Origin: Pyricularia pennisetigena
Lineage: Eukaryota > Ascomycota > Sordariomycetes > Magnaporthales > Pyriculariaceae
Assembly: GCF_004337985.1 (NCBI RefSeq)
Contig: NC_043740.1
Span: 2,066,874 to 2,130,873, forward strand
DNA: 64,000 bases
Reading direction: 5' to 3'
The notes below the pieces were generated by a model that saw nothing but the letters and a program-made list of their open reading frames with translations, was not told the DNA's origin and did not search any database. Made by a program: the position numbers and the translations under genes. Positions within the stretch are counted from its first letter, which is position 1; every line of letters starts with the position of its first letter. This document shows positions 1 through 11,519 of the stretch, piece by piece.

Positions 1-459
1 GATGGACACGGCACCCTGCTGCACAGCACGTTCGTACACACCCTGGACGTTGTCCACTTCGAAGCAGACGTCCTTGACGGCATCGCCGTGCTTCTCGAGG
101 TGAGCATGCATCTCCTTGAGGAGTGCCCGGTCCTCATCCGAGATGGGCTCATCCTCTGGGAGGTGGACGTGTGACCTGATGGGCGACGTGAAGACGAAGC
201 GGACATCTTCTTTGCCCACCAGGTAAGAGGCGAAGTAGCGGGAGCCTGTCTCAAGGCCCCGGTATGCGATAATCTTCATGCCAAAGAGGGTGTTGTAATA
301 CGAAGCCGCCTGCTTCGCATTTCCAACCCACCAGGTTACATGGTCGTAGCCATGGAAGCTAGGAAACGGGTCCTGGACTGCGAGGTTGTCAACCTGCAGT
401 CCGGACGTATGGTCTACGACCGAGTTTCTTGGGGATTCTGTGATGGCAGAGGGTGACAT
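1..459 (-). CDS. 4-hydroxyphenylpyruvate dioxygenase, N-terminal part (runs off left edge)
   Basis: HPPD converts 4-hydroxyphenylpyruvate to homogentisate in cytosolic tyrosine catabolism, using Fe(II) and O2. The minus-strand frame is open from an ATG at 459 to the window edge (153 codons, no intron). Near residues 35-70 it reads FHGYDHVTWWVGNAKQAASY followed by YNTLFGMK, the start of the N-terminal vicinal-oxygen-chelate half of HPPD. YLVGKEDVRFVFTSP and VCFEVDNVQGVYERAVQQGA follow and fit the family. The iron ligands and substrate pocket are in the C-terminal half, outside the window, so activity cannot be judged. The start was chosen because it gives the usual short leader (MSPSAITESP) before the conserved core. 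It is divergent from a TTC36-like gene 840 bp away. Identity is strong; only a fragment is visible. Confidence 0.93.
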   Translation of the reverse strand, partial: MSPSAITESPRNSVVDHTSGLQVDNLAVQDPFPSFHGYDHVTWWVGNAKQAASYYNTLFGMKIIAYRGLETGSRYFASYLVGKEDVRFVFTSPIRSHVHLPEDEPISDEDRALLKEMHAHLEKHGDAVKDVCFEVDNVQGVYERAVQQGAVSI

Positions 460-1299
460 GGACACAAAATGGTTTCTGGAAAGCAAGCAGTCCTCAATTA
501 TCTTGAAGGGACGGTGACAGCGTCGGTGAGCAAGTTAGATGTGGAAGTGAATATAGATAGGGCTGAGTTGATGTGTTCTTTTGAACTCAAGTTTCACAAG
601 TTTGCAATGGGAAGACTTCCTTCTTATTTAAAGGCTCGGTTTAAATCGAGGTATGACACCCACCCAGCCTTCCGCAGTGTGCCAGCAGGTCATCTGATTC
701 CGTGCTTGGCGGCGAGTCGAAGTTGGTCCTCCATAATGATCAGTAGAGACCTTGTTTGTGCCAGATGTAGACGATCCTAATGGTTTGTTTGCTAGGAACC
801 CCGAGAGCAGAGGCCCTAGAAACAGGCGGAACTAAACCGTCGGAGGCTTTGACACCTAGATTAACCGACCCTAGCCGAAGGTGGCCGCGTTGGTTTCTTG
901 TGCCGCTGCCTTCCATCACCTAATCCGCACAGGTTTTGGACGATGGATTGAGGGACCCACTTTCCCGTGACATGCGTGACGAAAGTCGATTATGGGTAAT
1001 GCCGAATTGCATGGACCAGGATGTTGCTGACGCCACAGCACTCGTCGGCCTTGTTGAGTGCGATTGTCCATGCGAGTCGAAACCTTTTGCTCAGTTAGAC
1101 CCATCTGGTAATTCCATTGCATTGAATATTCCCTGGTACACGTGTGGTAACACCCGTTTTGCGGTATTTTGATTGTTGAAGAGTATCGCCAGCTGCACTG
1201 CCTGAAGACGGACGTACGCCAGTCGCTCACCGAGACAAGGTTCAATATCCGACATTCACCGCCCCAAGAATCCCAACCGAATATACCAATCCACCAACA
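460..1299. promoter_or_regulatory. Shared upstream region of the HPPD and TTC36-like genes
   Basis: This 840-bp stretch separates the two divergent start codons and must hold both 5' UTRs and promoters. Open frames of 78-109 codons occur on both strands, but none has a recognisable motif or protein-like composition, so I treat them as chance. I could not identify a specific transcription-factor site with confidence. Confidence 0.5.
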
Positions 1300-2091
1300 A
1301 TGGCTTCGGCGACCTTGAGCAGCCGGGACTTGAACGTCCTCGAAAAGATTAAAGATCCCGAATTCGACCCCGCTGCGATTGTCAGATTAGAAGCCTCACT
1401 GCCCGCAGACCCTCACATACAGGATGCCGACGTGTACAAGAAGGTGGTCGAGAGAGAACGAGGAATCGTCATGGAGATGCAACAAGCAGACAGCCAGCCG
1501 GAGGAGGCGGATGCTCAAGATGCAGTCGAAGCGGCATATAGAAAGGCCGTTCTCGCCTTCGATCAGCTCATTGAGGAGTATCCGGATTATGCAAGTGCCA
1601 GAAATAACAGGGCCCAGGCCCTGAGACGACTGTACGGCGACTCGATGATGCTATCACAGCAGGAGCCTTCGCCCCGAGCCTTGGTGCCGAAAATTGACGA
1701 CATTCAGGAGCATTCTCGCGTGGTAAATAAGACACTTGCAGACCTTGACAAAGCCATAGAACTGCTCTCCCCGAGAACGCCATGGCAGCCATTGTCACCC
1801 GCCGCTGCCAATACCCTCTCCCTTGCCCACACCCAAAGAGCAGCTATATACTTGGCCGCATCCAAGCTTGTCGCCCAGGGCGTCCCGCAGATATCACACG
1901 GAAGAAAGGAGAGTGGCTGGAGGACGCTCGAGTTTGAGGCTGCTGCCTCACGGGACTTTGCCATCGGCGGCAGATATGGTAATGACATTGCAAAGGGCCT
2001 TGCTGTGAGCACCAATCCAACTGCTAAGCTGTGTGGACAAATGGTTCAGGAAATGATGAAGAAAGAGTATGGAGATGAGTTCGCTCGGTAG
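1300..2091 (+). CDS. TTC36-like tetratricopeptide-repeat protein
   Basis: Single-exon gene of 263 residues; the ATG at 1300 follows AACA, a reasonable fungal start context. The middle carries TPR-type helices: AAYRKAVLAFDQLIEEYPDY then ASARNNRAQALRR (about residues 79-110), and LADLDKAIELL (about 148-158). The C-terminus has a TQRAAIYLAASK helix, a RDFAIGGRYGND segment and the tail NPTAKLCGQMVQEMMKKEYGDE. The NNRAQ.RR, DLD.A.EL, RDF....R.G and NP.A.LC..M...M order matches animal TTC36 (about 190 residues). The fungal protein is longer because of inserts between the repeats. In mouse, TTC36 is reported to bind and stabilise HPPD, and here the gene is the divergent neighbour of HPPD. A chaperone or stabiliser role in tyrosine breakdown is therefore inferred, not shown. 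It is convergent with the NCE101-like gene, with 128 bp between stop codons. Confidence 0.8.
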   Translation: MASATLSSRDLNVLEKIKDPEFDPAAIVRLEASLPADPHIQDADVYKKVVERERGIVMEMQQADSQPEEADAQDAVEAAYRKAVLAFDQLIEEYPDYASARNNRAQALRRLYGDSMMLSQQEPSPRALVPKIDDIQEHSRVVNKTLADLDKAIELLSPRTPWQPLSPAAANTLSLAHTQRAAIYLAASKLVAQGVPQISHGRKESGWRTLEFEAAASRDFAIGGRYGNDIAKGLAVSTNPTAKLCGQMVQEMMKKEYGDEFAR

Positions 2092-2219
2092 TATCGCGCG
2101 GTCTAGTGCCGAGGAAGCCTGGTCTCGAAGTAGTTTATAGACAGCGGCGTCATGTTATGGATACGATGCTCCAGTGATTTAGACTACCGAGACAGGGCAG
2201 TCCGTTGAGCGGAACAGTC

Positions 2220-2487
2220 TTATAAAGTAGAGCTGCCTTGGCTACTGCCCATTCCGACAGTATACCTTAGGCGTCTAAAAAAATACAATAGAGATCAGTA
2301 TACTGATATTGTAGCCCACTGCATCGCGGTGGTGTACTCACCTCTTGAAAGCATCCATAGTCTGAGCCGAGGTCCTTCCCTTTTCCTTCTCCTCACGCTT
2401 CACTCTGGTGACGGCGGCTGAGATACCAATAAATACAGCAAAGATGGGATCTGCTACCCGCGAAATGATGTAGGTAGGAGGAGGCAT
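2220..2487 (-). CDS. NCE101-type small membrane protein (non-classical export protein family)
   Basis: Two exons, complement(2220..2274, 2342..2487), giving 66 residues. Exon 1 encodes MPPPTYIISRVADPIFAVF then IGISAAVTRVKREEKEKGR, one hydrophobic segment (about residues 12-28) followed by a basic tail. This is the layout of yeast Nce101, a roughly 50-residue protein implicated in leaderless secretion of galectin-like proteins. The intron has a GTGAGT donor, a TACTGATC branch-like site and a TTTTTTTAG acceptor. Without splicing, translation would stop at the TGA that overlaps the donor, after 49 residues and with nearly the same sequence, so the intron affects only the tail. The gene is divergent from ribosomal protein L27. 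Family membership is likely; the cellular role in moulds is unproven. Confidence 0.75.
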
Positions 2488-2916
2488 GGCTAAAATGGCG
2501 TGGAGCTGTTAAATGCGCGAAAGGGAAAATAAATTATGACAGGCTTTAGCAGCAGTAGCATCAGCTTGCATCGCGTCAAATGCCCAATTGACAAACTCGA
2601 CGGGACCTCCTTGACGGTCAACATTAATTTTGCCCAACCAGAGGACTCTTGAGGTGGGTCCGCTCGATGCCCTTGAATTGTTATTACTGGTCACTTGTGA
2701 AAGCTTGGACCTCATGCCTTCACTCCAGCGCCTTTCTCCATTACTCTGACTTGCCTGGCTCCAAAAGGTCCCGTCACGTGTAGCCAGCCCCGCTCCAAGC
2801 GCACAGCCGTAGTTTGGAAACTCCAGTGAAATTTCGGGACGCCGACAACCCTCTTGTTCAATCCACCATATCACCACCCAACGTCACCAAGATCCGACAA
2901 CCAGAGAACCGCCAAA
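2488..2916. promoter_or_regulatory. Divergent promoter region, NCE101-like gene / ribosomal protein L27
   Basis: This 429-bp region lies between two divergent starts. It contains a perfect E-box CACGTG at 2775-2780, about 140 bp upstream of the L27 ATG. Such sites are common in fungal promoters, so its role is only suggested. An open frame of 122 codons on the minus strand has no family resemblance and is not called. Confidence 0.4.
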
Positions 2917-3730
2917 ATGAAGTTCCTCAAGGTCGGCCGTGTTGCCATCATTACCCGCGGCAGGTTTGCCGGTAAGAAGGTAAGACGCCAAATCTTGCCT
3001 TGGTGAAAGAGAAAAAAAAAAACAGTTTGGGAGATGGCCGTGTCAGGGGAGACAAGACAGATGACCTTGTCCACCATGAGCGATTGAGACAACATCCCCG
3101 AACACCAGATTTCAATGGTTTCACCGAATACGCCAACTCAAACGAACAGACAATCAGAGATTTCGCTCGTGGCAGGACGCAGGAAGGGAATCATCTGGGG
3201 AAAAAAATACACAAACAGGCCCAAGGGAAATGGTTCTAGGATTAGGCGGCTGACATTGTGGCCTTGCCCCCCTCACCAGGTCGTCATCATCCAGCCCGTC
3301 GACTCAGGCAACAAGCTGCACCCGTACGGCCACGCCATCGTTGCCGGCATCGAGCGCTACCCCCTCAAGATCACCAGGCGCATGTCCAAGACGCGCCAAG
3401 AGAAGCGCAACAAGATAAAGCCCTTCGTCAAGGTTGTCAACTACAATCACCTTATGCCCACCCGCTACACCCTTGAGCTCGAGGGCCTCAAGGGCTCCGT
3501 GACGAACGACACCTTCAAGGAGGTCAGCCAAAGGGAGGATGCGAAGAAGAACGTGAAGAAGGTGCTCGAGGAGCGTTACACGAGCGGAAAGAACCGGTGG
3601 TTCTTCACTCCTCTTAGTACGTCGCCCATAATTGGATCCCTCGCAAGAACCCCAAGTATTCGAATAATACTGCGGGGTTTCCGATCACGAGATGGCTAGC
3701 TAACCGACCTTTTTCTTCACAGGGTTCTAA
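2917..3730 (+). CDS. 60S ribosomal protein L27 (eL27)
   Basis: Structural protein of the large cytosolic ribosomal subunit. Three exons, join(2917..2979, 3280..3616, 3723..3730), give 135 residues, the family length. The N-terminus [20 protein letters not shown] and the core [20 protein letters not shown] are diagnostic, as are [20 protein letters not shown] and the C-terminal [15 protein letters not shown]. Intron 1 is 300 nt (GTAAGA donor, GGCTGACATT branch, CCAG acceptor) and falls after the KOW-like start, as is common for ribosomal protein genes. The last exon contributes only 8 coding nucleotides (the end of an Arg codon, Phe and stop). No snoRNA with clear C and D boxes was seen in intron 1. 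Identity is certain; exon borders are very likely correct. Confidence 0.97.
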
Positions 3731-4457
3731 ATATTTTCTCTCTACACTTCGGCTTGGGCAGGGGCGAATGGGTTGGGCTGTACGCAGCATTCTCGGAATA
3801 CAAAAATTTGAGGCTCATGAGCTAAATTCACCGCGGTTCTTTCTGGTCAATTTTCGGGCGTTTGATTGTTCCTTGGCCTTTTGTGGTGCATGCCGGTGAT
3901 TGGAGTTCCGGCACCTAGAAATGATGATGAGACCTTGTTTTATGGTGCCTGCGCATTTTCGGTCGGATTTTCCGCTCGACTGTAGCAGCAGCAAGAGTCG
4001 CTTCCGGCTCATGCAACGGAAGTTTAGACAGCAAGAATTCAGCATGACACTATATGGCGTCCCTTATAGCGTACAGTCTGGCTATGTCTTGAAGACTTAT
4101 GATGTGAATTCCTGCTCTATTCTAATATACAATGTGTGTACAGAGACTTTCCAGTCTTCAAGTTCAAAAAGAAAAAAAAAAAAAAAAAGTAGGCTACCAG
4201 CCCAATCTATACTGGTAACAGTGCAGCTTCTGCACACGGTAACCAGGAAGTCTTCCCAACTCCAATAGACGACGAATATGCAGTATCATCATCCATAAAG
4301 CTTACCATATTGGCCAATGTCGATCCTTTCGACGGCCCTTAACACTCAAGACTCCAACACATGTATGCATGCTAAAAGGGGAATATAAAATAACAAAGGA
4401 AAACAAACCCACACACAGTAACCCTTTGTAGCTAAATAAAGCCCCAATTCCAAGCGT
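3731..4457. other. Intergenic region between convergent genes
   Basis: Contains the 3' flanks of L27 (plus) and the sugar transporter (minus), with an A-rich tract near 4171-4188. I see no gene here; the 122-codon and 76-codon frames are low-quality chance frames. Confidence 0.6.
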
Positions 4458-5978
4458 CTATGGCAAACCGACCTTGTTGGCAGCCTTGCTCAAGACCTTG
4501 GTGGCGTCGTATTCTGTTGCGTAAGGTGCTAGGCCGCTCAGAACGAAGATGCCCAACGCGAATACGGATCCAAGGATCAAGACGCGGCGGACTACGGGGC
4601 GGCGAGCTCCAAATTCAGCCCATTGGCGACCGCCCTCGGCAGCATAACCCTTCAGAGCATCGTAGCCGAGTTTGTAGTGCACCATGCCAGCAAGGGCGAT
4701 GCTGTAGCCGAAGAGCTGCAGGCCAGTCACAGGCTTGTCGGGCCAGATGATGACCGAAGCGGCCACAAGCAGCACGTCTTTGAGAACACCACAAATGGTG
4801 AGCACCAAGGAAGATGTTTTGCCAATCTGTTCACTATATTAGTACTGGCGACTAGGTCTGGAGACTCCGTGACAAATGGGGCGTCCGAGTGTCTACTCAC
4901 CAATAGAACGACAGAGACGTTCAGCATAAATGCGCACAATCCGTTGAGGAAAAAGTTGAACAGCCCGACGTGGTAGACCTCAGCCAAGCTGACCTTGGGC
5001 ATCTCCCAGAAGAGAGCCACGGTAGCGTTCATGGCAGCGCACACAGGAGCAAAGTAGTACAGGGACACGAGCGGGTCCATCTTATACTCGGCAGAGCTGA
5101 GAAGGCGCTGGACCATGGTCAGGCGCAGGGCCTCAAAGATAACACCGCCGATCTGGAACAGAAAACCGGCCAAGACGAACTTGATCTCGCCGAACGATGC
5201 GATGACCACACCGATCACAATGACCGACACGTTAAGGAAGACGCGTAGGTTGGGCTGCGCCACACCGAGCACCCAGCTTGAGAGCAGAACGGCAACCGGG
5301 GTAGTAGCCTTAAAAAAGTTAGCAAGGAAGCTTCTCAAGGTGGTGAACCCCTAGGTGCCTAGATGGATACAAACTTACCTTGAGCATCTGGATAAACGCA
5401 ACACTGAGATAGAGGTATGTCAAGTTGCCGCAGATAAGACTCAAACTGAACATGAATCCAATTGGCACGATGGCGCGCATGTAGACCTGCCCATTCATCT
5501 TGACAGTTTTACGGCCATCGAGAAGGGTGGTATAGCGCGCCAGCAGTTGCGTCGCAACCGTGGCGAAGGTCAGGTGGTACGTCGTCAAGAGCACAGGGTA
5601 GTCTGCACATCGACATGATCAGATATCGACTCTTTGAGCAAAACAACATATCAGCATTGGGTGGGATTGGAGCGTCATACGGAATTTCTTGGTGTCGAGG
5701 ATCCATTTGTTGAACAAAATAACCGAAGAACTTATACTGATCCATGCACTGATCGAAAGAAAAGTTTCCACCATTCGTCAGTATCGAGTATCGCAGCTTG
5801 TCTGTCGGACCGTCGCCTTTCCCGTCTCGTTGGTGGCTCACATGACATATGCCGCCGCAGGCACGGATGCTCTAGGTGCTTGATGTTGAAGCTTTTCAGC
5901 GTCTTGGTTGACGACAGGCAAGACTGGCTCGCGCGGCGCCCCCTCTCCGGAGACGCGCACTTTGTCTTCGGCGCTCAT
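4458..5978 (-). CDS. Nucleotide-sugar transporter, TPT/DUF250 family; probable UDP-galactofuranose Golgi transporter (GlfB/UgtA type)
   Basis: Five exons, complement(4458..4826, 4901..5308, 5379..5602, 5681..5748, 5842..5978), give 401 residues. All four introns have clean GT-AG ends and preserve frame. After a short polar N-terminus the protein is a run of about ten hydrophobic segments: ISISSSVILFNKWILDTKKF, YPVLLTTYHLTFATVATQLL, VAFIQMLKATTPVAVLLSSW and FEALRLTMVQRLLSS. This is the triose-phosphate/nucleotide-sugar transporter fold of the DMT superfamily, with the K..TPV motif of the sixth helix region. Such proteins exchange nucleotide sugars for NMP across the Golgi membrane. The next gene, divergent, is UDP-galactopyranose mutase. 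In Aspergillus fumigatus the UDP-Galf transporter gene glfB sits next to the mutase gene glfA, to my knowledge. Fold assignment is strong; substrate is inferred mainly from this neighbourhood. Confidence 0.8.
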
Positions 5979-8900
5979 GGTAGCGCGGTATGTGTGATGC
6001 AAGCGAAAGCGTACTGGCGCTCTCCAAGCAGCCCAAGCTTGGCGTGGTCCGGTTGTTGCACAAGCAACAATATGGATAAGGCAAAGTAACCAAGAATCAG
6101 AAATTCAAGCAAAAGGGGACTGCTCCCTGATATTAACCAGATCTCATGTGATTCCGTTTGAGATGTAGTAGGTCGACGTCTGAAGTCGAGAGGGGAAGGA
6201 GAAAAAAAAAAAAAAAAAGAATGGACGTCGCCTTTTGCCAGGGATAACAAGCCTTAGCTTGGGCGGAAGGAAGCAACGACGTAACCGTTGTCGCGCAGGC
6301 TTGGGGTTTGATGGGTGGGTTCAACTAGGACCCGAGCGTCAATCGACTTCTTTTAAAAAGGCACTCCAGCTTGGCGAGCCCTTGCTGGCCTCATAGCCTG
6401 GTCTCGAACTCTCGAGCCAGCTATCAAGCACTGCCTTACGATTCAGTTCATTGGCCATTTTTACTGGCCCTTTGAATTTGAGCTCTCAGGGGCTGATGTA
6501 GCGTTCGATGGATCCAGGAAAATGATCAACAAGGAGCTTTGGTGGAAATAAACTGGAGATGTGGGGCTTTGCACGAGGTTTGTGGCAAGGTTAATTCTGT
6601 TACAAGCAAAACAAGCCTGTCTGTCTAGGTTTGCAGGAGCAAATCAAGCGTGTCGGAGACTTGTAGTATGGGTACTCAACCGGTACAGGTACGTACAGGG
6701 AGGGCAAGAGATTTCGGCAGTGTGGCCACCAATGAATGTTATCTGTCGAAACAATCGCATCAAAGCACAAAGCAATTTCGAATTAACCGATTATCATCCG
6801 TATGGGCACCACCACAGCTACTCAGGTGCAAGGACAGGGAAATAGGATTAATGAAGGCGGGCGTGTTTTGGTCATCGACAAAACTAACTCGAGTACTCTC
6901 GTTCTCACTCGTCGGTTGATCAACGCCACGCAAACAAAGCCATGGAATGTGGGAGGAATGCGGCAGGAAGCCCTTGCATGCACTTGTCAGGTTCCGAATG
7001 TACAGTGCATGCATGTGCATCCGAAGCAAGGAAAATTCGTCTTGAGTGAGCACTTGAAGCGACCAAGGTATCGAATACGGTGTGCAACCGACGAATAAGG
7101 TGGCCGGCATCGGCGTCCAGTTGGTGTGGTCGGTCCATTCAGGGTTTGTTGTTTCTTCTCTCCTTTCTTTCCTAATTTTACAGGACGGAGTACTCCGTCC
7201 GTACGAAGCTAGGTCATGACAATCCTCCTGTACATCCCGTACAGCCCCGATTACAAGCGAATACAGTACAACAGGTACAGTAGGTATTGAAACTAAGAAA
7301 TTGAGATGAGCAGTGATAGCCGCTTTACTGCCACTTGTCATGAAAGACACCAATCTCTCTATCCAAGGTTTGGAGTATCAGATTCATTAGAATGAGCCAC
7401 CTGCACGGCTTCTATTACCTATTTCAAGGACCAATAATTACCTCGTGGTGCAAATGCTCGAGCTCCCCGGCCAGCCTGCCAGGTTGCTTGACAAAGAAGG
7501 TGGGGGTGGTCTTTTTTCTCGCAAGTCGCTGGGAACAAAAAGCTCGCCTTGGCAGAGCTAGGCCCGGCAATTTTGACGATCGTTTCGACAGGGTGTGCCA
7601 CCAAAGAACCAGGGTTGTCAGGAACAAAACCAACACCCCACCTCGCCTTGGAATTGGTCAACCGTGCATTAAGCAAAACTAGGCTCCGCCTCAGTGCCAC
7701 TTGCAACGCACAAATACCAAAGCTACAAACCAATCAATTACGTGACTGCTTCTACCAAGCCACGAGAACAACTTACCTACAGAGTAATTACTCGACAAGC
7801 CGCACATAGTATCATTCCCTACTGTGATCACTGTGTTCTCCATCAAGGCAAAACCCACGCAGGGTGCACCATGACCTGGGAGGTATTCCTGGCGTATTGA
7901 CGCTGGGAGAAATGACCGGAACAAAGCTTTCCCAACCGGAATATACGTCATAGCAGATGTAAGACTACAGAGGATCCAAATATAGCTCTGTCAGTTTGTA
8001 CAACAAATTATGCCCTAACAAACAAAGCTCGGCGACGCGACGGGATCTAGCCTCATGTTAGTTACCTAAAAAGATTAGCGGGGTTCATTTGAAATCGGTG
8101 TATGTGAAACTATCGGTATATTGCTTGGTAGGATGACAGGTATCTGCCGAAGGCGCTGAGAGATCGATCTCAGATCAGCTGAGCTTATGATCCTCTGCGA
8201 AGCACTTCACATAGAGAGTAGCTATGGAACCATTTTCGGGATTGTTTTGCGTCGAGCCCTCCAATTGGGGTAAGCAATTGGGGTAAGGAATTGGTAGAAG
8301 ATATGTGTTACCTCTGGCCCTACTAATAAACGGGCGGTTTTAGGATATCCAATGCCAGCATTGCTTTCTCTGTACACCGCAATAATATTCCGACATTAAA
8401 TATTCTGATTAGGTGGTCTATGTGATTTTTCCAGACACACAAAACACACCAGGTGCAATAGGCAATGCCACCCCTTGTCACCTACTGTAGGGGATTATCT
8501 GTATATGATACACCTGCTGAAATGCCAAGTCCTGTCTCCCTTCTGTTCCCGTAACCCGCGAGATCTTCGCGCCAATCTTAAGCATGCTTCGCTGCGTTGA
8601 TGACGATCAACGGAGATGCAAATTCAGGGAAAGGTATCCTGTGGATTTCGGAACAGATTGGCGGCTCACAAGGCTTGTTCGAAGCCGCCACTGTACCGTC
8701 TCGGTACCCCCAAGATAGATAAGCTAAGTGGGAGTAATGACACAAAACGCACTAAAACATCGATTGCCAGTCACGGCAGCTCGTAAGAGCACGTTCCACC
8801 ATGCCTATTCCGTAGGTAGGTGCCCTAGGGTGGAGATATTGGCGGATTGGCCCTGCCAACGAAGAACCTCTATCGAGGGGTGGACCCGGGTCAAATAGTG

Positions 8901-9672
8901 GTGGGGCACAAACCCGAATCATTGAATTGCCCCTCTACTGAGTGGAAGAAATCACATCACTTTTCAATCGACTAGTCAGACTACCTCGTACTGTACAAAG
9001 GTGTGCGCCAACGTAAATTAGGTATCGTTCTTCAGCTTCGGATTGACTCAATGTAGATAAACCCATTCAAGAAAGGGTCAAACAAGAACAACAAAAGACG
9101 CAAGCTGCAGTGGGGAAATAGCTCGAACACCTCAATACTCACTCGAAGGAACCTAGGGAAAACTGGCAGTCGACTTTAACTTTGCCAGGAATTTCGCCCA
9201 CTTCAGAGCTTGGTCTTCGCAATTTAATTCCTATACAGGTAGTTTAGACTAACATTCCAAAATGTAACATGCGTGGGGACTGAACCGTGATTTTCATGAC
9301 AGGGTCCGTTCCATGAGGGAACAATCGACAGGGTCTCCTCCCTGGAACGATTCCCCTGACGTAGCGAGCACCTTCCTAGGTAAGGATGAATTAGTAGAGA
9401 ACGCCCCTGGCGCCTCCATGCACCTCCTTTCCATTCCTGACAGATATGCGCCGCCTGTCCACCGCCACTGCTAAAGATCTACAGGATAATACCTCTCCTG
9501 CCGAATATTATACTACGGGGATACCAAAGACCAAATATCTTGCAGACGCTCCTTGGCTTGTCACATCTAAAAGCTGCCGTGTGTGTCGCTCCAGTAGCAA
9601 GAACCCAGTCACTTTTACGGCATCCATCACATTTTCTAACCCTTCAAGGAGCGATTGATTGTTGCCCTCAAT
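5979..9672. other. Long divergent intergenic region between the sugar transporter and UDP-galactopyranose mutase
   Basis: 3.7 kb without a supportable gene. A 197-codon minus-strand frame (6760-7353) has no family features. Visible structure includes an A17 tract near 6200-6217 and an 18-nt perfect palindrome, GGACGGAGTACTCCGTCC, at 7183-7200. There is also a 13-bp tandem duplication, CAATTGGGGTAAG x2, at 8262-8287. A 70-codon upstream frame (9446-9658) ends 14 nt before the mutase ATG. It must contain both promoters and 5' leaders; degenerate repeats may also be present but I cannot name any. Confidence 0.5.

Positions 9673-11519
<1,847 letters not shown>

Noticed and set aside
2980..3279. 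Possible snoRNA in L27 intron 1
   Set aside because: A lone AGATGAC word is not a good C box, and there is no D box at a suitable distance.
3115..3699. 194-codon frame overlapping ribosomal protein L27
   Set aside because: It starts inside intron 1 and reads past the exon 2 donor; the spliced model gives exact L27.
6760..7353. 197-codon minus-strand frame
   Set aside because: No conserved motif, composition like non-coding DNA, and no splice-linked neighbouring frame.
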